64,000 nucleotides of DNA from Xanthostigma xanthostigma (GCA_963575645.1 OY754464.1:59556948-59620947); one strand, 5' to 3'; shown: positions 42,857-54,350, counted from the first letter of the stretch. The notes: generated from the sequence alone by a model not told the origin. Made by a program: numbers and translations.

Positions 42857-44640
42857 TTATAGATATAGTGATCACGTGATTAGTTTGATTTCACAAAGCA
42901 TTTGATTGATTGTTCAGATGTGTTGAGTTCCAAGCGACCAATCGATGCAGATCACGCAGTTTTATTGCTATATCGGTTCCAAGAATGGAGTACAGAACCC
43001 GACCATAGTTCTGCCACATTCGTGTAATAATTGAACCTTCGGCAAAACATTCGGCGTCGATCAATATTAAGCCGAAGGTTTCGCGGAAGACGAATGTTTA
43101 ATTTATTGAATAATCAAGTGGTATTATTTTATCATTAAATTACACACACAAGTCGGTAAAGAATATTTTAAAAACACGAGTTATGGAAAAATACTTCTCA
43201 GCTTACAATAATAAATATTTTTTGCATTACTGCCTCATTACGCACTAGAGCAATAGAGAAACACAAAAATGGTCGCGTTATACCAATTCTGTCAATTTTT
43301 TTTTAATAACCTGATAATTACTATTAGAAGTGAAGTTTACTCTCAAATAAATTGTCAAAAATTTTGAAAAAGGAGTAGGTTAGAGTACGATAACTCGATG
43401 TGTAAAATATCCACTGGAAATACTTACACAATATTATTATTATTTTATATAACATAAGTGCGGAAAATTGATTTTAATAAGTGAAAAGGGAAAGGGGTTT
43501 GGGAGGAGTTCTTTAAAAAACGATTACGGGGTCGTGTCGATGCGATGGCGTTTTTTTGCGCAGTGAAAAGAAGAAGGCGTTTGGGGGGAGCTCTTTAAAA
43601 AACAATTACGGGGTCGTGTATAGTGTATACAAAGTGAGATAGTAATACGGTAATTCTACAGCTGCTGCTACGACGTAGTATGTCATTTCGGATTGGTTAG
43701 ATTAAAAATGACAGTAAACGACGAAAAGTAATTCAATATTTTTAACGTATTTTTAAAGAAATTTGTTAACAATCCGCAAAGTTTTTTTTAACATAAAAAT
43801 TTAACGTTTTCTATGACTTAACAAAAAAGTCAAAATTTGGGCACACCGAGGTATCGTACTGGACCCAAAGGAGTGAAATAAGCAGCTACATATTTTATAG
43901 GGGATACGTTCAAAAAATGTCATATATACCTCATCGCTTATTTTAAACATCTTGTCGGAATAGTACCTATTACTACACTAGATAGTATACAATCTACTAT
44001 TCCCTCACTTTTTTAGGATTATACAATATCTTCGGCCGAAGATGAGAAAAAAAAACTGACTTTCAGTTGAACTCCAAGGGAATTTTTTCTGCTGACTACT
44101 TTTCATCTAAAATTGATCGAGAATTGGTGCTTTTACCCCATTATATAACAAATCGATTTTATTTTATATTTCGCAATATGCAGACATAGAAGTCCTCAGC
44201 TGTTTTCGAGCGTTTATAATCTACAATCTATCTGTCGCTCTCTGAGGAAACAAACACGTATAACAGAAAGCAACATGCTATCCGTTATCGTATCGAATCT
44301 TTTTCTTACCCATAAAATTACTTAAATGATTTATTTAAATTTTATAATGCGCGCGACCAAACATTGTTATTGTTTTGTTTATATTAAAGTAGCAGAATAT
44401 AATTTAAAATTGTGTAAAAACCATTGATTGCATGATGAAACAATTTTTATGATTTAATTACCTCATTTAAATAATTATCTAGATTACGTATCGTTGCGGT
44501 TTTAAAACCACAATTTCATGTGTTTTTGCTTTTTCATTTGGTTTATTATACGTTCCGTGCCGTACGCGATTAAAACTTTCATAATAAAAATCTTATTATT
44601 CCAACTCCATAAGTCCACTTTTCAAAATTTTGCAATATAT
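42857..44640. other. A+T-rich sequence with short direct repeats, no gene
   Basis: At about 43480-43630 two copies of (G/C)(A/C)GTGAAAA.G..G.GTTTGGG.GGAG(T/C)TCTTTAAAAAAC.ATTACGGGGTCGTGT lie in tandem. They resemble the spacer of the array at 44950-45313. Nothing else is recognised. Confidence 0.4.
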
Positions 44641-45900
44641 TTTCATTTTTAGTTGCCCGAATCCAAAAAACATATTTTTGGAAAAGGTCGGTTCGTCTGT
44701 TTGTCTGTGAACATGATACAGGTCAAACGGATGAGCGGATTTAAACCAAATTTTGGAAGGATGTTTGATACGCAATTATATGAAGAGCCCTATGGTTTTT
44801 AGGATAGATCGGCGCTTTTGCAGACGAGATATGGTCTATAACGCGGTTTTTTATGTTATCATGGCATGGTTATTATTCTGTTTATTTTTACAAGCAGGTT
44901 TTATAAAAGTTCCATGGTTTCGGTAATAATTGAAATAAAAAAAAATCAATTCCGGGGTGAACGATAAACGGGTATGCAAATTGTAATTCCGGGGTGAACG
45001 ATAAACGGGTATGCGAATTGTAATTCCGGAGTGAACGATAAAGGGGTATGCGAATTGTCTCGCAGTGAAACGGGAAGGGGCAAATGTGGAGTTTTTAAAA
45101 AAACAATTCCGGGGTGAACGATAAACGGGTATGTGAATTGTAATTTCGGGGTGAACGATAAAGGGGTATGCGAATTGTAATTCCGGGGTGAACGATAAAG
45201 GGGTATGCGAATTGTCTCGCAGTGAAACGGGAAGGGGCAAATGTGGAGTTTTTAAAAAAACAATTCCGGGGTGAACGATAAACGGGTATGCGAATTGTAA
45301 TTCCGGGGTGAACTAATTTTTTTCATAAATCCGCCGTAAAATGGAACTTTTTAAGACCGAGATCATTGAAATCCATCTATTTTTCGATTTTCTAGAGCCA
45401 GGTGACCGTGAAAGTGTATAATTACCTTAATTATTACTAATCGTTACTCGCGTCACGGAAGCCTTGACAGAAGTTATATGTTATTTATTGTAATATTTTT
45501 CTATTTTGAAGTTGAAATGGTCCTGTCGTTCAATTATCTGGATTATTTTACCATTCCAACCCACAAGGGGAATGGTACTAGTTTAGGTCAAAAATTACTT
45601 TTCAAAAATGTTACATTTGAGGTACCCCGAATCCAAAAAACATATTTTTGAAAAAACTCTGTGCGTCTGTTAGTCTGTGAACACGATACAGATCAAACGG
45701 ATGAGCGGATTGAAACCAAATTTTGGGGGGATGTTTGGTATGCAAATATGAAGAGCCCTATTGTTTTTGGGGAAAATCGGCGAATGCGCAGAAGAGATGT
45801 AAGCTATAACAGTGTTTTTTATATAATAATGGTCTACTTTTCATAACGACTTATTATTCTATTTATTTTTTCAAGAAAGCTTCGTAAATTTTTTTTTTAA
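44640..45900. repeat. Dispersed repeat pair flanking a tandem array
   Basis: The text 'CCGAATCCAAAAAACATATTTTTG ... CAAACGGATGAGCGGAT ... AGAGCCCTAT' occurs at about 44655-44900 and again at about 45617-45880 in the same orientation. The tandem array and unique sequence lie between. Confidence 0.7.
44950..45313. repeat. Higher-order tandem repeat, 157 bp = 3 x 37 + 46
   Basis: The 37-bp unit TTCCGGGGTGAACGATAAAC... starts at 44950, 44987, 45024, 45107, 45144, 45181, 45264 and 45301. After every three units a 46-bp spacer with CTCGCAGTGAAACGGGAAGG and GTTTTTAAAAAAACAA is inserted, giving a 157-bp super-unit. The minus-strand 129-codon frame over it is a repeat artefact. Confidence 0.92.
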
Positions 45901-46160
45901 CTTTATAGTTCCGGAAAAATTTTGAAAATATAAAAAACAGCTGTTCTTTTGTTTTGTAGATCTGTCAAAAATAAACTTGTTAGGCATGCTTTGATTAATT
46001 TTTACATGACGTGGAACATATTATTTAGATATAACCATGGCAACGAATAACAAATAATATAATATTGAATACTAGCCATTACCCGCCTCACCTCACGCGA
46101 TATCAGAAATGTTATTTTCTTTATTATACTATATCAAATGTCAACATTTTGAAGTTGGAA
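45901..46160. repeat. Decayed dispersed repeat
   Basis: AACAGCTGTTCTTTTGTTTTG, ACGTGGAACATATTA, ACTAGCCATTACCCGC and CACGCGATATCAGAAAT match 5350-5510 in the same order. Confidence 0.6.
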
Positions 46161-47167
46161 TGGTCCCGTCGCCCAATTGTCTGGAATTTTTTTATAAGAA
46201 ATGTATTGAAGAATTTTTAATCGATCCTGTTCAAAAACTTTAGATAAAAAATATAGAAAATATCTGGGTATGTTAAAACTAAGTGAGATAGCATTACGCA
46301 CGCTGTCCTGTTGACCTTCTTGGGGGTTGAATTTCAAAAAATCCCTTCTTAATGGACGCTTATGTCACAAGAAACCCACTGTCTCGATTTCAATAGTTCC
46401 TGAGATTTCGTGATGAATGCGCGAGTGAGTCAGGCAGTCAGTCAGTGGTATTTCGGTTACATACATACATTAAGATATTATTAAGCCAGGTCTGGATAAA
46501 CATTCCAGAGCATAAAAAATGATTCAGACAAAAACTTAAATTTGTTCCCTACGTAATAATAAATATTATGCCATAACATGTGGTTTAGTTTTTTACTGTG
46601 TTTAAGGCCTTTGGTAGGTATAGTAGGTAGTGCCGAATCAACCAACAGCTGTTTCCTCATCATTTTAACAGTGCTTTTGAGACTGATCGTCAGTCACAGC
46701 GTAGGTAGAGTCTGCGCCCAAAGAAATAGCAAACAGCTGTTTGGTTGTCAATACTTCGGCAGGTATCATTATAAAATATTAACTTTGCACAAATGTCTAA
46801 AGGTCACTTCAAAATTAAGCACGCAACACGTACGTTTCCGTTCTTTAAAGACAATGTTAAAAACGTGTGTATGTCAAGAAAACCCGTATAACTATGGAGG
46901 ACTAAATCCAGCAAAGGAAAGAGTGCAAAAATCCTTATAGGATCGTTGAGCTGTTCTAGGACCACCCCTAATTAATTCAATCCAGTTTGTAAGTTTGTCG
47001 CAAGTATTTTCAGAAATTACTGAAGCGGTTTACAACTTTCTTTCACTGTTAGAAGACAAAAAATTTTGTTAAGGCGAATACGAAAACGTTTTGTAACAGA
47101 AAATAGAGACAAAAAAGTGAGGGCATTAAAATAGAGTAATAAAATAATAGATATATTTTTTTTTTAA
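46161..47167. other. No recognised gene; one 120-codon plus-strand frame
   Basis: The frame at 46578-46940 has a hydrophobic first third (LIILTVLLRLIVSHSV) and a basic remainder. I see no domain, splice or start context. It may be chance. The segment 46380-46450 is faintly Helitron-like (GAGTCAGGCAGTCAGTCAG). Confidence 0.35.
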
Positions 47168-47367
47168 TATACCACGTTTTTAAAGCGAACTAAAAAGTTT
47201 TATATAATTTCTTTAGACAGAGTTTTAACTTGTAGGACTTGAAACAAAAAAGTTGGGCGCATTATTCATTTTATCTCATAAATAGATTTTTTCATTGAAA
47301 GTTACTCTTACACTCTTTTCGTTTCAAATCCTACAAGTTAAAAATCTGTTTGGAAAGAAACTATTTT

Positions 47368-47396
47368 ATAGATAGATAGATAGATAGATAATAATT
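47368..47396 (-). repeat. (TATC)n tail of the LINE
   Basis: On the minus strand the LINE ends AATAAATTATTATCTATC followed by further TATC units. A short microsatellite rather than poly(A) at the 3' end is common in CR1/Jockey-group LINEs. Confidence 0.75.
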
Positions 47397-47451
47397 TATT
47401 GCTGATCCAATAATTAAAATCGGTTACAAACGTCAAATACAATCGATTGGT

Positions 47452-48257
47452 TTACAAATCATTTTTGTATGGTGCAGTTCCGAGCAGGAATTTTTTTAGG
47501 CCGTTTTTTAGAGAATTTATATTTGTACATTTCCTCAAATTTTGAGGAAGTTTTTCATATAGTTTATTGCCTTTATATATTGGACATTTTTCGTAAAAGG
47601 ATGTTCTATGTTTTATAGACAAATTATTGTGTCTTGTACTATAGTTTTTAACTTCATTTTTGTTGGTTAGCAATAAATTCGAATCGTAAAGAAACGTTAT
47701 AAGCTCATAGATGTAAACTCCCCAGAAAGTTAAGATATTTTTATTTTTAAAAATTGCTTTACAGCTTTCTCTAGGCTTTAAGTTGAAAATTAGCCTTATT
47801 ATTCTTTTCTGGGCTATAAAGACTCTAGCACTGTTTGTGCTGTTTGCCCAAAAAATAATGCCGTATTTTACCGTGGATAATACTAAAGAATAATAAACAC
47901 TCAATAGAGTTTGTTGATCTAAATTTCGTTTAAGATTTCTGATTTGGAAATGTAGAGAATTTAGTTTCTTGCATACAGTATCTACATGTTCATCCCATTT
48001 TAAGGTATTATCTATAAGCAAACCTAATATTTTTGTTTTGTTTTGTTCCTTTATTGCTGCATTATTCACAGTAAAATACGCATCACTTAATGAGCTATCC
48101 CTTTTCAATCTAAAGCGTAGGATGGCTGTCTTATCAATATTGATCACCAAATGATTTTTTTCGCACCACTTTATAAAGTCTTGGAAAACTTTTTTAAAAA
48201 GAACGACAAATATCAACAAAATCTTTCTCTTCAACTTAAATGTAATTCTATTATTAA
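47452..48257 (-). pseudogene. LINE ORF2 C-terminal part (post-palm RT to end)
   Basis: The minus-strand frame gives FQDFIKWCEKNHLVINIDKT, KILGLLIDNTLKWDEHVD, LSTVKYGIIFWANSTNS and AQKRIIRLIFNLKP, ending GTAPYKNDL-stop. These are the motifs downstream of the catalytic FADD box in Jockey/CR1-group reverse transcriptases. The box itself and the fingers/palm are missing: INNRI, which continues the reading frame from the other side of the piggyBac insertion, is followed at once by unrelated residues and then FQDFIKW. The polymerase is therefore inactive. Confidence 0.85.
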
Positions 48258-48261
48258 TTAA

Positions 48262-49147
48262 CAATCAGTTTTAATGTTTTAATGGCACTTTTTTGTAGGA
48301 AACTATATTATCTTTAGAAGAAAAAAAACAATTAATCACTCCGAATCATTATCTTTGGTAGTCAGCACAGAAAGGTACAATATGTTCTAAACAAATATTT
48401 ATATTTGTTGCAACTCTCACAGGTGTAATTTGGTTTACGGTCTTTCTTGGCTGGGCACACTTGGCACCTTTTGCGAACATTAGCCTGTTTGCCGGAGGTT
48501 CCCTTGAAGATTCACCAACAAATTTTCCAATTTTTTGTCGCAACTCACGTGGAATCACTGATACATTTTTGCGAAGTTTTAGGTGTTCCATGACAAGACC
48601 GAGGCCTAAGATTTTTTTATAAATCGCCTTGTTTTTGAACAATTAATTATTATTAATTTTGTTTATTATTAGGCCATTAATGGCAGCTATATTCAATGAG
48701 GCATACTAGGGTTACTACTAGACTCTAGTAAAATTGAAAGAATACGCTGTCGTTCTGCCTCTTCTCGATCCATTTTTTTTACTAATTACCTACAAAAAAC
48801 AAATAAAATACATTGAACTACATATCAGCAACTTAAATTGTAAACAACAACAAAAAAGCAAATAGAAAAGGATAAATACACGGATAATAATTAAAATAGT
48901 ATCTATACAAAATGGCGCGAAATTGTTACACTAACTGCGGGGATGGGTCTCACATACCTTTTTTCAATTTTGAGCACGAATAACTCTCACTGCGGCTGTT
49001 GCACGACTGACGTGTTACCTGCGAACCATAGAACAACTCAACAGCTCCAGCTATTGAGAAGAACGGCAACGTCGCACGCATAGTAACCGAACTAGAAGCG
49101 AAATAAAATGTGACGGGTCTCACAGACCCAACCCCCATGACGCCGGG
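48262..49147 (-). mobile_element. piggyBac-like remnant inserted at TTAA
   Basis: Flanked by TTAA (48258-48261 and 49148-49151). Removing it with one TTAA restores the LINE frame (ESF-LINNRI), so the boundaries are well supported. The right end, read inward, begins CCCGGCGTCATGGGGGTTGG and has a subterminal GGGTCTCACAGACCC. The left end is diverged. It contains the end of a piggyBac transposase. Confidence 0.8.
48349..48642 (-). pseudogene. piggyBac transposase C-terminal fragment
   Basis: The minus-strand frame contains LGLGLVMEHLKLRKN, VIPRELRQKIGKFVGE and a cysteine-rich tail (AKCAQPRK ... ICLEHIVPFC-ADYQR-stop). This matches the last helix and the C-terminal zinc-binding domain of piggyBac transposases, though several Cys/His positions are altered. 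The catalytic DDD domain is absent. Confidence 0.7.
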
Positions 49148-49151
49148 TTAA

Positions 49152-50876
49152 GAAAGATTCTAGTCTATTATAAATTATTTTTTCGTGTAGTTTTGAGAAA
49201 TTTGATAACAAAGACACCGGTCTATAATTTTCTACTCTCGAACAATCACCCTTTTTATGCAAAGGTTTAATTATTGCTAATTTTAACTGTTCCGGAAAAA
49301 CTGTTTTTTCTAGCATTAAGTTGATCATTTTAACCAGTTTGTCGCTAATTTCATCACCTAATATTTTTATTAAATAATTCGATATTTCATCAAACCCGTA
49401 GGATTTCTTGTTTGGCAACTTCTTAATTGCTAAAATCAATTCATCCCTGTTAGTTGGATACAGGAAAACACAGTTATCGTTTTTCGTACCTAGAGTACAC
49501 TCAGTGGCCAATATGTTATCATAGGCTGTATGCAATTTTTTACCAGCTGTTTGTGAAAAGTGATTATTAAAATAGTTAGCTATTTCTAAATCTGAGTAAA
49601 TTTTTTCATCATCCCCCTTTTTTAGTATGATATCGTTATTTTTTTCTGAAAACTGTTTTCTGTTTCCTAGTTCATTTATTATTTTCCAAGTTTCCCTATT
49701 TTTATTTTTTGAATGATCAATTTTGTTTTTAATATAATTACATTTAGCTTTCTTAATTTCTAACTTTTGTATTCTTTTTAATTCTTTATGATAATTCTCT
49801 AGCCCTATGTCCTTTAATGTTTTTTTGAGTTCCCATAATTCCTTTATTTTATAACTGCGTTCAATGATTTCGTTATTTATCCATTTGTTTTGTTTTTGCC
49901 TTATTTTCGTTTCCTCTTTCGGAAAGCAAAGATTAAAACAATATTTAAAATTCTCCCAAAATATTTCATACATTTTATTTACCTGGTTAGTTTGATAAAA
50001 TTCTTGCCAATCCACTTTTTTCAACCAATATGACATATAATTATAATTCAATTCATTACAAGTTCGTTTTTGTATTTTTTGGTTTTTACAATTTTGATTT
50101 GTTTTATTCACAGTATGTTCTGCTTTATCATATAGAATGTCTCTCAAGCTCATCAAGTGAGCAGCGTGATCTGAAAGACCTGGGTTTGTCACCTTACATA
50201 TGTATTTCTCTTTGGGCAAATTAGTCACAACATAGTCTATTATGCTTGAACCATTCAGACCATAAAAATGCGTGGGCTCATTTGTGGTAACAGTTAAATT
50301 GAAAGACTCAAAGATATCTTTCAGTGATTTACAATTTATATCACCATTTTCCCAGTTTATATTTATATCTCCACAAAGTATCAAATATTCAGCTTTACTT
50401 AAGGCAATGTCTATTGCTTGAGTAATTATATCAAAGAATTGTTTATAATTATCATTAGGCGGTCGATAAATTGTAATTATAATGACATTTTTGTAACGAA
50501 TAGCGCTTAATTCAGCGATCCTTTCAACTGAGATATTATTAATATTTTTGATTTCAGTGCTAGATAGACTATCTTTAATAAAAATTGCCACACCTCCATG
50601 GAGGTAGTGTTGTCTAGAGAAGTGAGTGACTAGTTTAAAGCCCGAAATACATATGTGGGACAGTAACCCATTTTGAACCCAATGTTCTGATAAACACAAT
50701 ATATCAATTTTTTCTAGATTTATGAATACTTCTATTTCATCTATTTTAGAAATTACACTTCTAATATTTAAGTGGCACAATATTTCTACATTTAAATTTT
50801 TATTTTCCTTGGTTAAAATTTGCTGATTTGTGACCCGAAAATTGTGCTCGAAAAAACTGAAAGCGTTTGAAAACAA
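49152..50876 (-). pseudogene. LINE ORF2 N-terminal part: endonuclease and start of RT
   Basis: From an ATG at 50876 on the minus strand. Residues about 30-250 form an APE-type endonuclease: CHLNIRS, CLSEHWVQNG, IITIYRPPN, LILCGDININW, SSIIDYVVTN and GLSDHAAHL, with the catalytic N, E, D, N, D and H positions in place. Then comes a linker, and the RT beginning (PNKKSYGFDEI, FPEQLKLAIIKPLHKKGD, ENYRPVSLLSNFSKL). The frame runs into the piggyBac insertion after RLESFL. It starts inside the end of ORF1. Clade: Jockey/CR1 group by motif content; finer placement needs a tree. Confidence 0.88.
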
Positions 50877-51348
50877 TATTTTCGGGCCAGAAATCAGGGT
50901 TATTTATTTTTTCATATAAATGAAAACTTGCTCCAACTTTAAAAGAACAATTTATACCTCGAACTGGGAGTTTTTCACAAATGAATGTTTCATTTGGAAA
51001 CTTATTTAGTAGAAAGGACTTAACCTCCTCTTCACTTGTTCCTTGCTTCACTCTACTGATATGAAGCCACATCATTCTGTTTCCTCCTTGAAGTTCGTTA
51101 CTTTTTGCTGATCCTACAGTCCCTCGTTTTCTATTTCTTCTGCGTCGATTTACTACTTCTGTAAAGTCTGATTCTGATTCATCTGTGTCAGTTTCATTAT
51201 TGCTTAATTTCATGTATTCATCCTTTTTTTCTAAAGCTGGATTGTCTCTAATAACTTTAGGATCAGCTATATCGATTGTATTATTAATATTATCATCTAA
51301 AATAGTGCTATTTGAAACTTGATTTTTCTTAACGTCACGTTTTGTCAT
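50800..51348 (-). CDS. LINE ORF1, second part (RRM-like, basic)
   Basis: 182 codons with an acidic stretch (ETDTDESESDFTEVV), then RRRRNRKRG, then MMWLHISRVKQGTSEEEVKS and FKVGASFHLYEKINNPDFWP. The latter resemble the small RNA-binding fold of ORF1 proteins in this LINE group. It overlaps the preceding frame by 14 bases and ORF2 by 77 bases. The overlap with the coiled-coil frame suggests that an originally single ORF1 was split by one frameshift. Confidence 0.7.
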   Translation of the reverse strand: MTKRDVKKNQVSNSTILDDNINNTIDIADPKVIRDNPALEKKDEYMKLSNNETDTDESESDFTEVVNRRRRNRKRGTVGSAKSNELQGGNRMMWLHISRVKQGTSEEEVKSFLLNKFPNETFICEKLPVRGINCSFKVGASFHLYEKINNPDFWPENIVFKRFQFFRAQFSGHKSANFNQGK

Positions 51349-51727
51349 CGTTTAAAGGTATTGTTATTTTTGCAGAATCTAAATTAGGTTTCTTATTAGT
51401 TTCATTCATTTTTGTACCTTTTAACTTTTTTTCCGCTTTCACATCCTCATTAATCCCATTACTATTGTCCTTATTCTTTAAGAACATTTCACTTAGTTTA
51501 GATAGAGAATGCAGAGTTTCATCTAATTTTTGTATTATATTTAAGTTCTGTTTTTTAAGATCACCAATTTCATTATTTAGCTTAGATACTTGTGTATCCA
51601 ACACTATTTTCATTTGATCCTCTATAACTTTCCTTATTTCATTTTTGAACTCACTGTTTTGCACTAATTCACTGAGTAAAGCCCTCATATTTTCGTTGTC
51701 GCGTGATGCTAACCGAGTTTCAGGCAT
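51335..51727 (-). CDS. LINE ORF1, first part (coiled coil)
   Basis: 130 codons from an ATG at 51727. Residues about 15-85 have a heptad-like pattern (VIEDQMKIVLDTQVSKLNNE, IGDLKKQNLNIIQKLDETLH), a predicted coiled coil of the kind that trimerises ORF1 proteins. The C-terminus is basic. It stops at a TGA that overlaps the ATG of the next frame. Confidence 0.7.
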   Translation of the reverse strand: MPETRLASRDNENMRALLSELVQNSEFKNEIRKVIEDQMKIVLDTQVSKLNNEIGDLKKQNLNIIQKLDETLHSLSKLSEMFLKNKDNSNGINEDVKAEKKLKGTKMNETNKKPNLDSAKITIPLNDDKT

Positions 51728-51980
51728 ATTTGCTATTTAATAGTGCCCGATTGTCACTTTTTATTTATTTAAAAAGAAAGTAATTATGATAAAAGATAAA
51801 AACTTTAACTTTAACAGAGCGTGCCAAAAACACGTCTAATCAGTACGCCAGTCAAAATTATTATATACTTTTTAGTTCACTTTAAAAACGTGGTATACTA
51901 TTTTTTTTTAACTTCTATTAGTATTTTTATACTTTTTAGTAAAAACAAAAATGCCCCGTAAAACAGTAAAAATATTGCAT

Positions 51981-52052
51981 GTCACATGGGGGATCGAACC
52001 CGCGACCTTCGCGTTATTTGCACGGCGCTCTAACCAACTGAGCCATAGCGCC
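51981..52052 (-). pseudogene. tRNA-Ile(AAU)-derived pseudogene or SINE head
   Basis: On the minus strand GCTCAGTTGGTTAGAGCG (D arm, A box), GTGCAAATAACGCGAAGG (anticodon arm) and GGTCGCGGGTTCGATCCCC (T arm, B box) follow the animal tRNA-Ile(AAT) pattern. U33 is replaced by A, and the acceptor 3' strand (ATGTGAC) pairs poorly with the 5' strand. No intron. It is therefore a tRNA pseudogene or the head of a SINE rather than a working tRNA. Confidence 0.7.
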
Positions 52053-52365
52053 ACTGTGTGCTACGTGCCTTACAACGGTAAACAAGTAAGAATGAATTAA
52101 TGTATTTATTAAAATTTCCTTATTTCTTCTATTATTTTCTTCTTTATTTTAGTATTTTCTCATATTGTAATATAATTCTGAGGTATGTTGAATATTTCAA
52201 GTCTCTATCTCATCAAGAAGCCAGTTTAAAACCAATTACAAAGTTCCGCCCGAGATACACGAAAAGCAAGTTAATATAAACGTGGTAAAAAGACTGGAGT
52301 GAGATATTATGTCACAAATTTTAACAACCAACATACTTTGTTAAAAATATTCACCAATACTCACT

Positions 52366-52479
52366 AGGTTTATTCCAAGCAGACATCGAACGATAACAGA
52401 ACCGTTACCGACACCGTCTTGCGTAGTAGCAAGACTGTGATGGTTCTGTTACCGTTCTCTGGCTGCTTGGAACAAACCT
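52366..52479. mobile_element. Small palindromic MITE, 114 bases
   Basis: AGGTTTATTCCAAGCAG..... GAACGATAACAGAACC at the left recurs inverted at the right (GGTTCTGTTACCGTTC ... CTGCTTGGAACAAACCT). ACT flanks both sides. The plus-strand 104-codon frame overlapping it is not a gene. Confidence 0.75.
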
Positions 52480-54234
52480 ACTATCAATCGCTACATTACA
52501 TAATTTATAAGCAAGTATATAAAAGTTTTAATCGTATTGAAACAAAACATCACATATTTACTATTTTACATTTTCGATCGCTGCGCCATCAGTCAAATTT
52601 TTGGTGGTTAAAATCGAAATGTTTATCCAAAGCGTATGCGTTAGCGAGCAACTTCATCCTGTTAATTCTGATGTTACAGTTGACAGCTTTCTTCATGTTT
52701 ATTTTTATGTTACAGTCTGCGCGCGCATCGTAAAACTACACTCGTCATTTTTTTCATAACTCGGCAAAAGAAATATAGAAATATATAATTATATCGTCAC
52801 TTAATCTCTTTCCATGCTGTTTCTACTTTCTACATGCTCTCTCGTTGCGTTAAACTTAACGAAAATGTGAAACGCGCTTTACATTTACATTCCTAAGCGC
52901 AGTATGCTAGTTTTGGAATACAAACAAAACTACCGATGAATAAAACTATCAGCTGTAGTAAATAATAATATAACAAAATCGTTCTTTCATAAAATTCCAG
53001 AGAACTGACAAAATGTATAAATGAAACTGCATGCATCTCTTTACAAATCAAAATCTACATTTATCTATTTATTTTATAGTTGATACACTCCCGTTAAACA
53101 ATTATTGATACACAAAACATGCATACGTAGCACCTAATGATAGTCCAAGATCAAACAATCAACATATTTATTATCCAATTTGTTTGATAATGCTTGGGAA
53201 TCTATTCAAGGCTGGTTTTAAATTCAAACTTTGATTTTTTAATAATAGATAATTCCATTATTAGTTGTTCACTACGGTATACAGTATATAGTTCGTAAGA
53301 ATAAAATTAATAACAGTAGGATGGCTAAAATTTGCTACAACTGTTAAAAACACCAATACATTGTTGCAATTCTATACCTGTCAGAAAATTTTGTTTTCAA
53401 ACACCGTTGGAACTCAAAATTGAGTCGTTTCACTATCGCAGCGGAATGAGTTTTCATATTCTGTGACTCATGAAAATAAATTTTTCTAATATTATTTTAC
53501 ATTGTTATTATTTTAGCAAATCATTATTTATAATTTTAAAGTGTACTTTCTACTTTTAAAAATGTATTTATTTTTACGCTATTATGCCAAATTTGGATAT
53601 TTAAAGATCAAATATATTCTTATTTTCATCTAAAAAGTCTCGCTCTCTCGAGCCAAAGCTAGTAATAATATGCATTTAAAAATCTCAAACCCTTCAGTTT
53701 TTCTTGTCACTCAGTTGTTTTCTTATATTTCACTTTATTGTGGTGTATAAAAGGCAGTCGGAGCGAAGTATACCCGTAGATGTTCGTACAAAACGTTTGA
53801 CAGACAAGTTTCAAGTCTTATAAAAGTATCGTATTTCATTAAGGCTCTTAAGATGACATCCAAGGGCGCTGTGGTTATTCATACATCTGAATACTCCCGC
53901 AGATTACTGATTATTGTGAAATTACACTTAAGATCGTATACAGGTCGTTCCATTTAAAGTACTTTAACAGTCTCATTCAAACTGTTCATATAGCTTAAAA
54001 CAAACCATCCTACAACCAAAAACCTTTCCGTTCCGACAGTTTAAATTTTAAAACATTGTATCCGAACCAACACCAAAAAGAAACTATGTGTTTGGACTAC
54101 ACACTACAGAAGCTAAACTGGTTAAATACGAGAAAGAGAGAGATTTTTTTTCAAAAATAATAGGACTTTTCATATTTAGATACATGTCAAACACCAAAAG
54201 AAAAATCTTTGATTAACGTCTGAATAGAACTCTT
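52480..54234. other. A+T-rich sequence, no gene recognised
   Basis: No supported frame, RNA gene or clear repeat seen in about 1.75 kb. Confidence 0.45.
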
Positions 54235-54318
54235 CAAATAAATAAAATTGTCGACCAATTTTTTTCAGACTATAGGTATATTGACAAAAATAAAATTATA
54301 AATCAATATTAAAAAAAT

Positions 54319-54350
54319 GACGTTTCGATCTGGGTTGAGATCTTCTTCAG
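54319..54350 (-). ncRNA. Hammerhead-ribozyme-like core, left arm
   Basis: On the minus strand CTGAAGA, then a hairpin (GATCT...AGATC), then GAAACGTC. CUGANGA, stem II and GAAA form the conserved hammerhead core, which is known to occur in Penelope terminal repeats. There is one extra A before the stem, so activity is uncertain. Confidence 0.4.

Larger units (their letters stand above)
47168..51897. mobile_element. TIR element split by a LINE insertion
   Basis: TATACCACGTTTTTAAAGCG at the left and its inverse at the right (CTTTAAAAACGTGGTATA) match over about 35 bases, including GAACTAAAAAGT. All of the LINE lies between. TA at the ends would fit a Tc1/mariner-type element. No transposase of this element remains. 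Inside the left end, 47215-47357 is a further inverted pair (TTTTAACTTGTAGGA..TGAAAC). Confidence 0.6.

Noticed and set aside
44851-45240. 129-codon minus-strand frame as a gene
   Set aside because: It is the translation of the 37-bp/157-bp tandem repeat, with repeated SPRNY-type text and no independent support.
46578-46940. 120-codon plus-strand frame as a small membrane protein
   Set aside because: Hydrophobic first third only; no domain, no start or splice support, and repeat fragments nearby.
51981-52052. A functional tRNA-Ile gene
   Set aside because: U33 is missing from the anticodon loop and the acceptor stem pairs poorly, so it is more likely a pseudogene or SINE head.
52419-52733. 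104-codon plus-strand frame
   Set aside because: It begins inside a palindromic MITE and shows no recognisable protein features.
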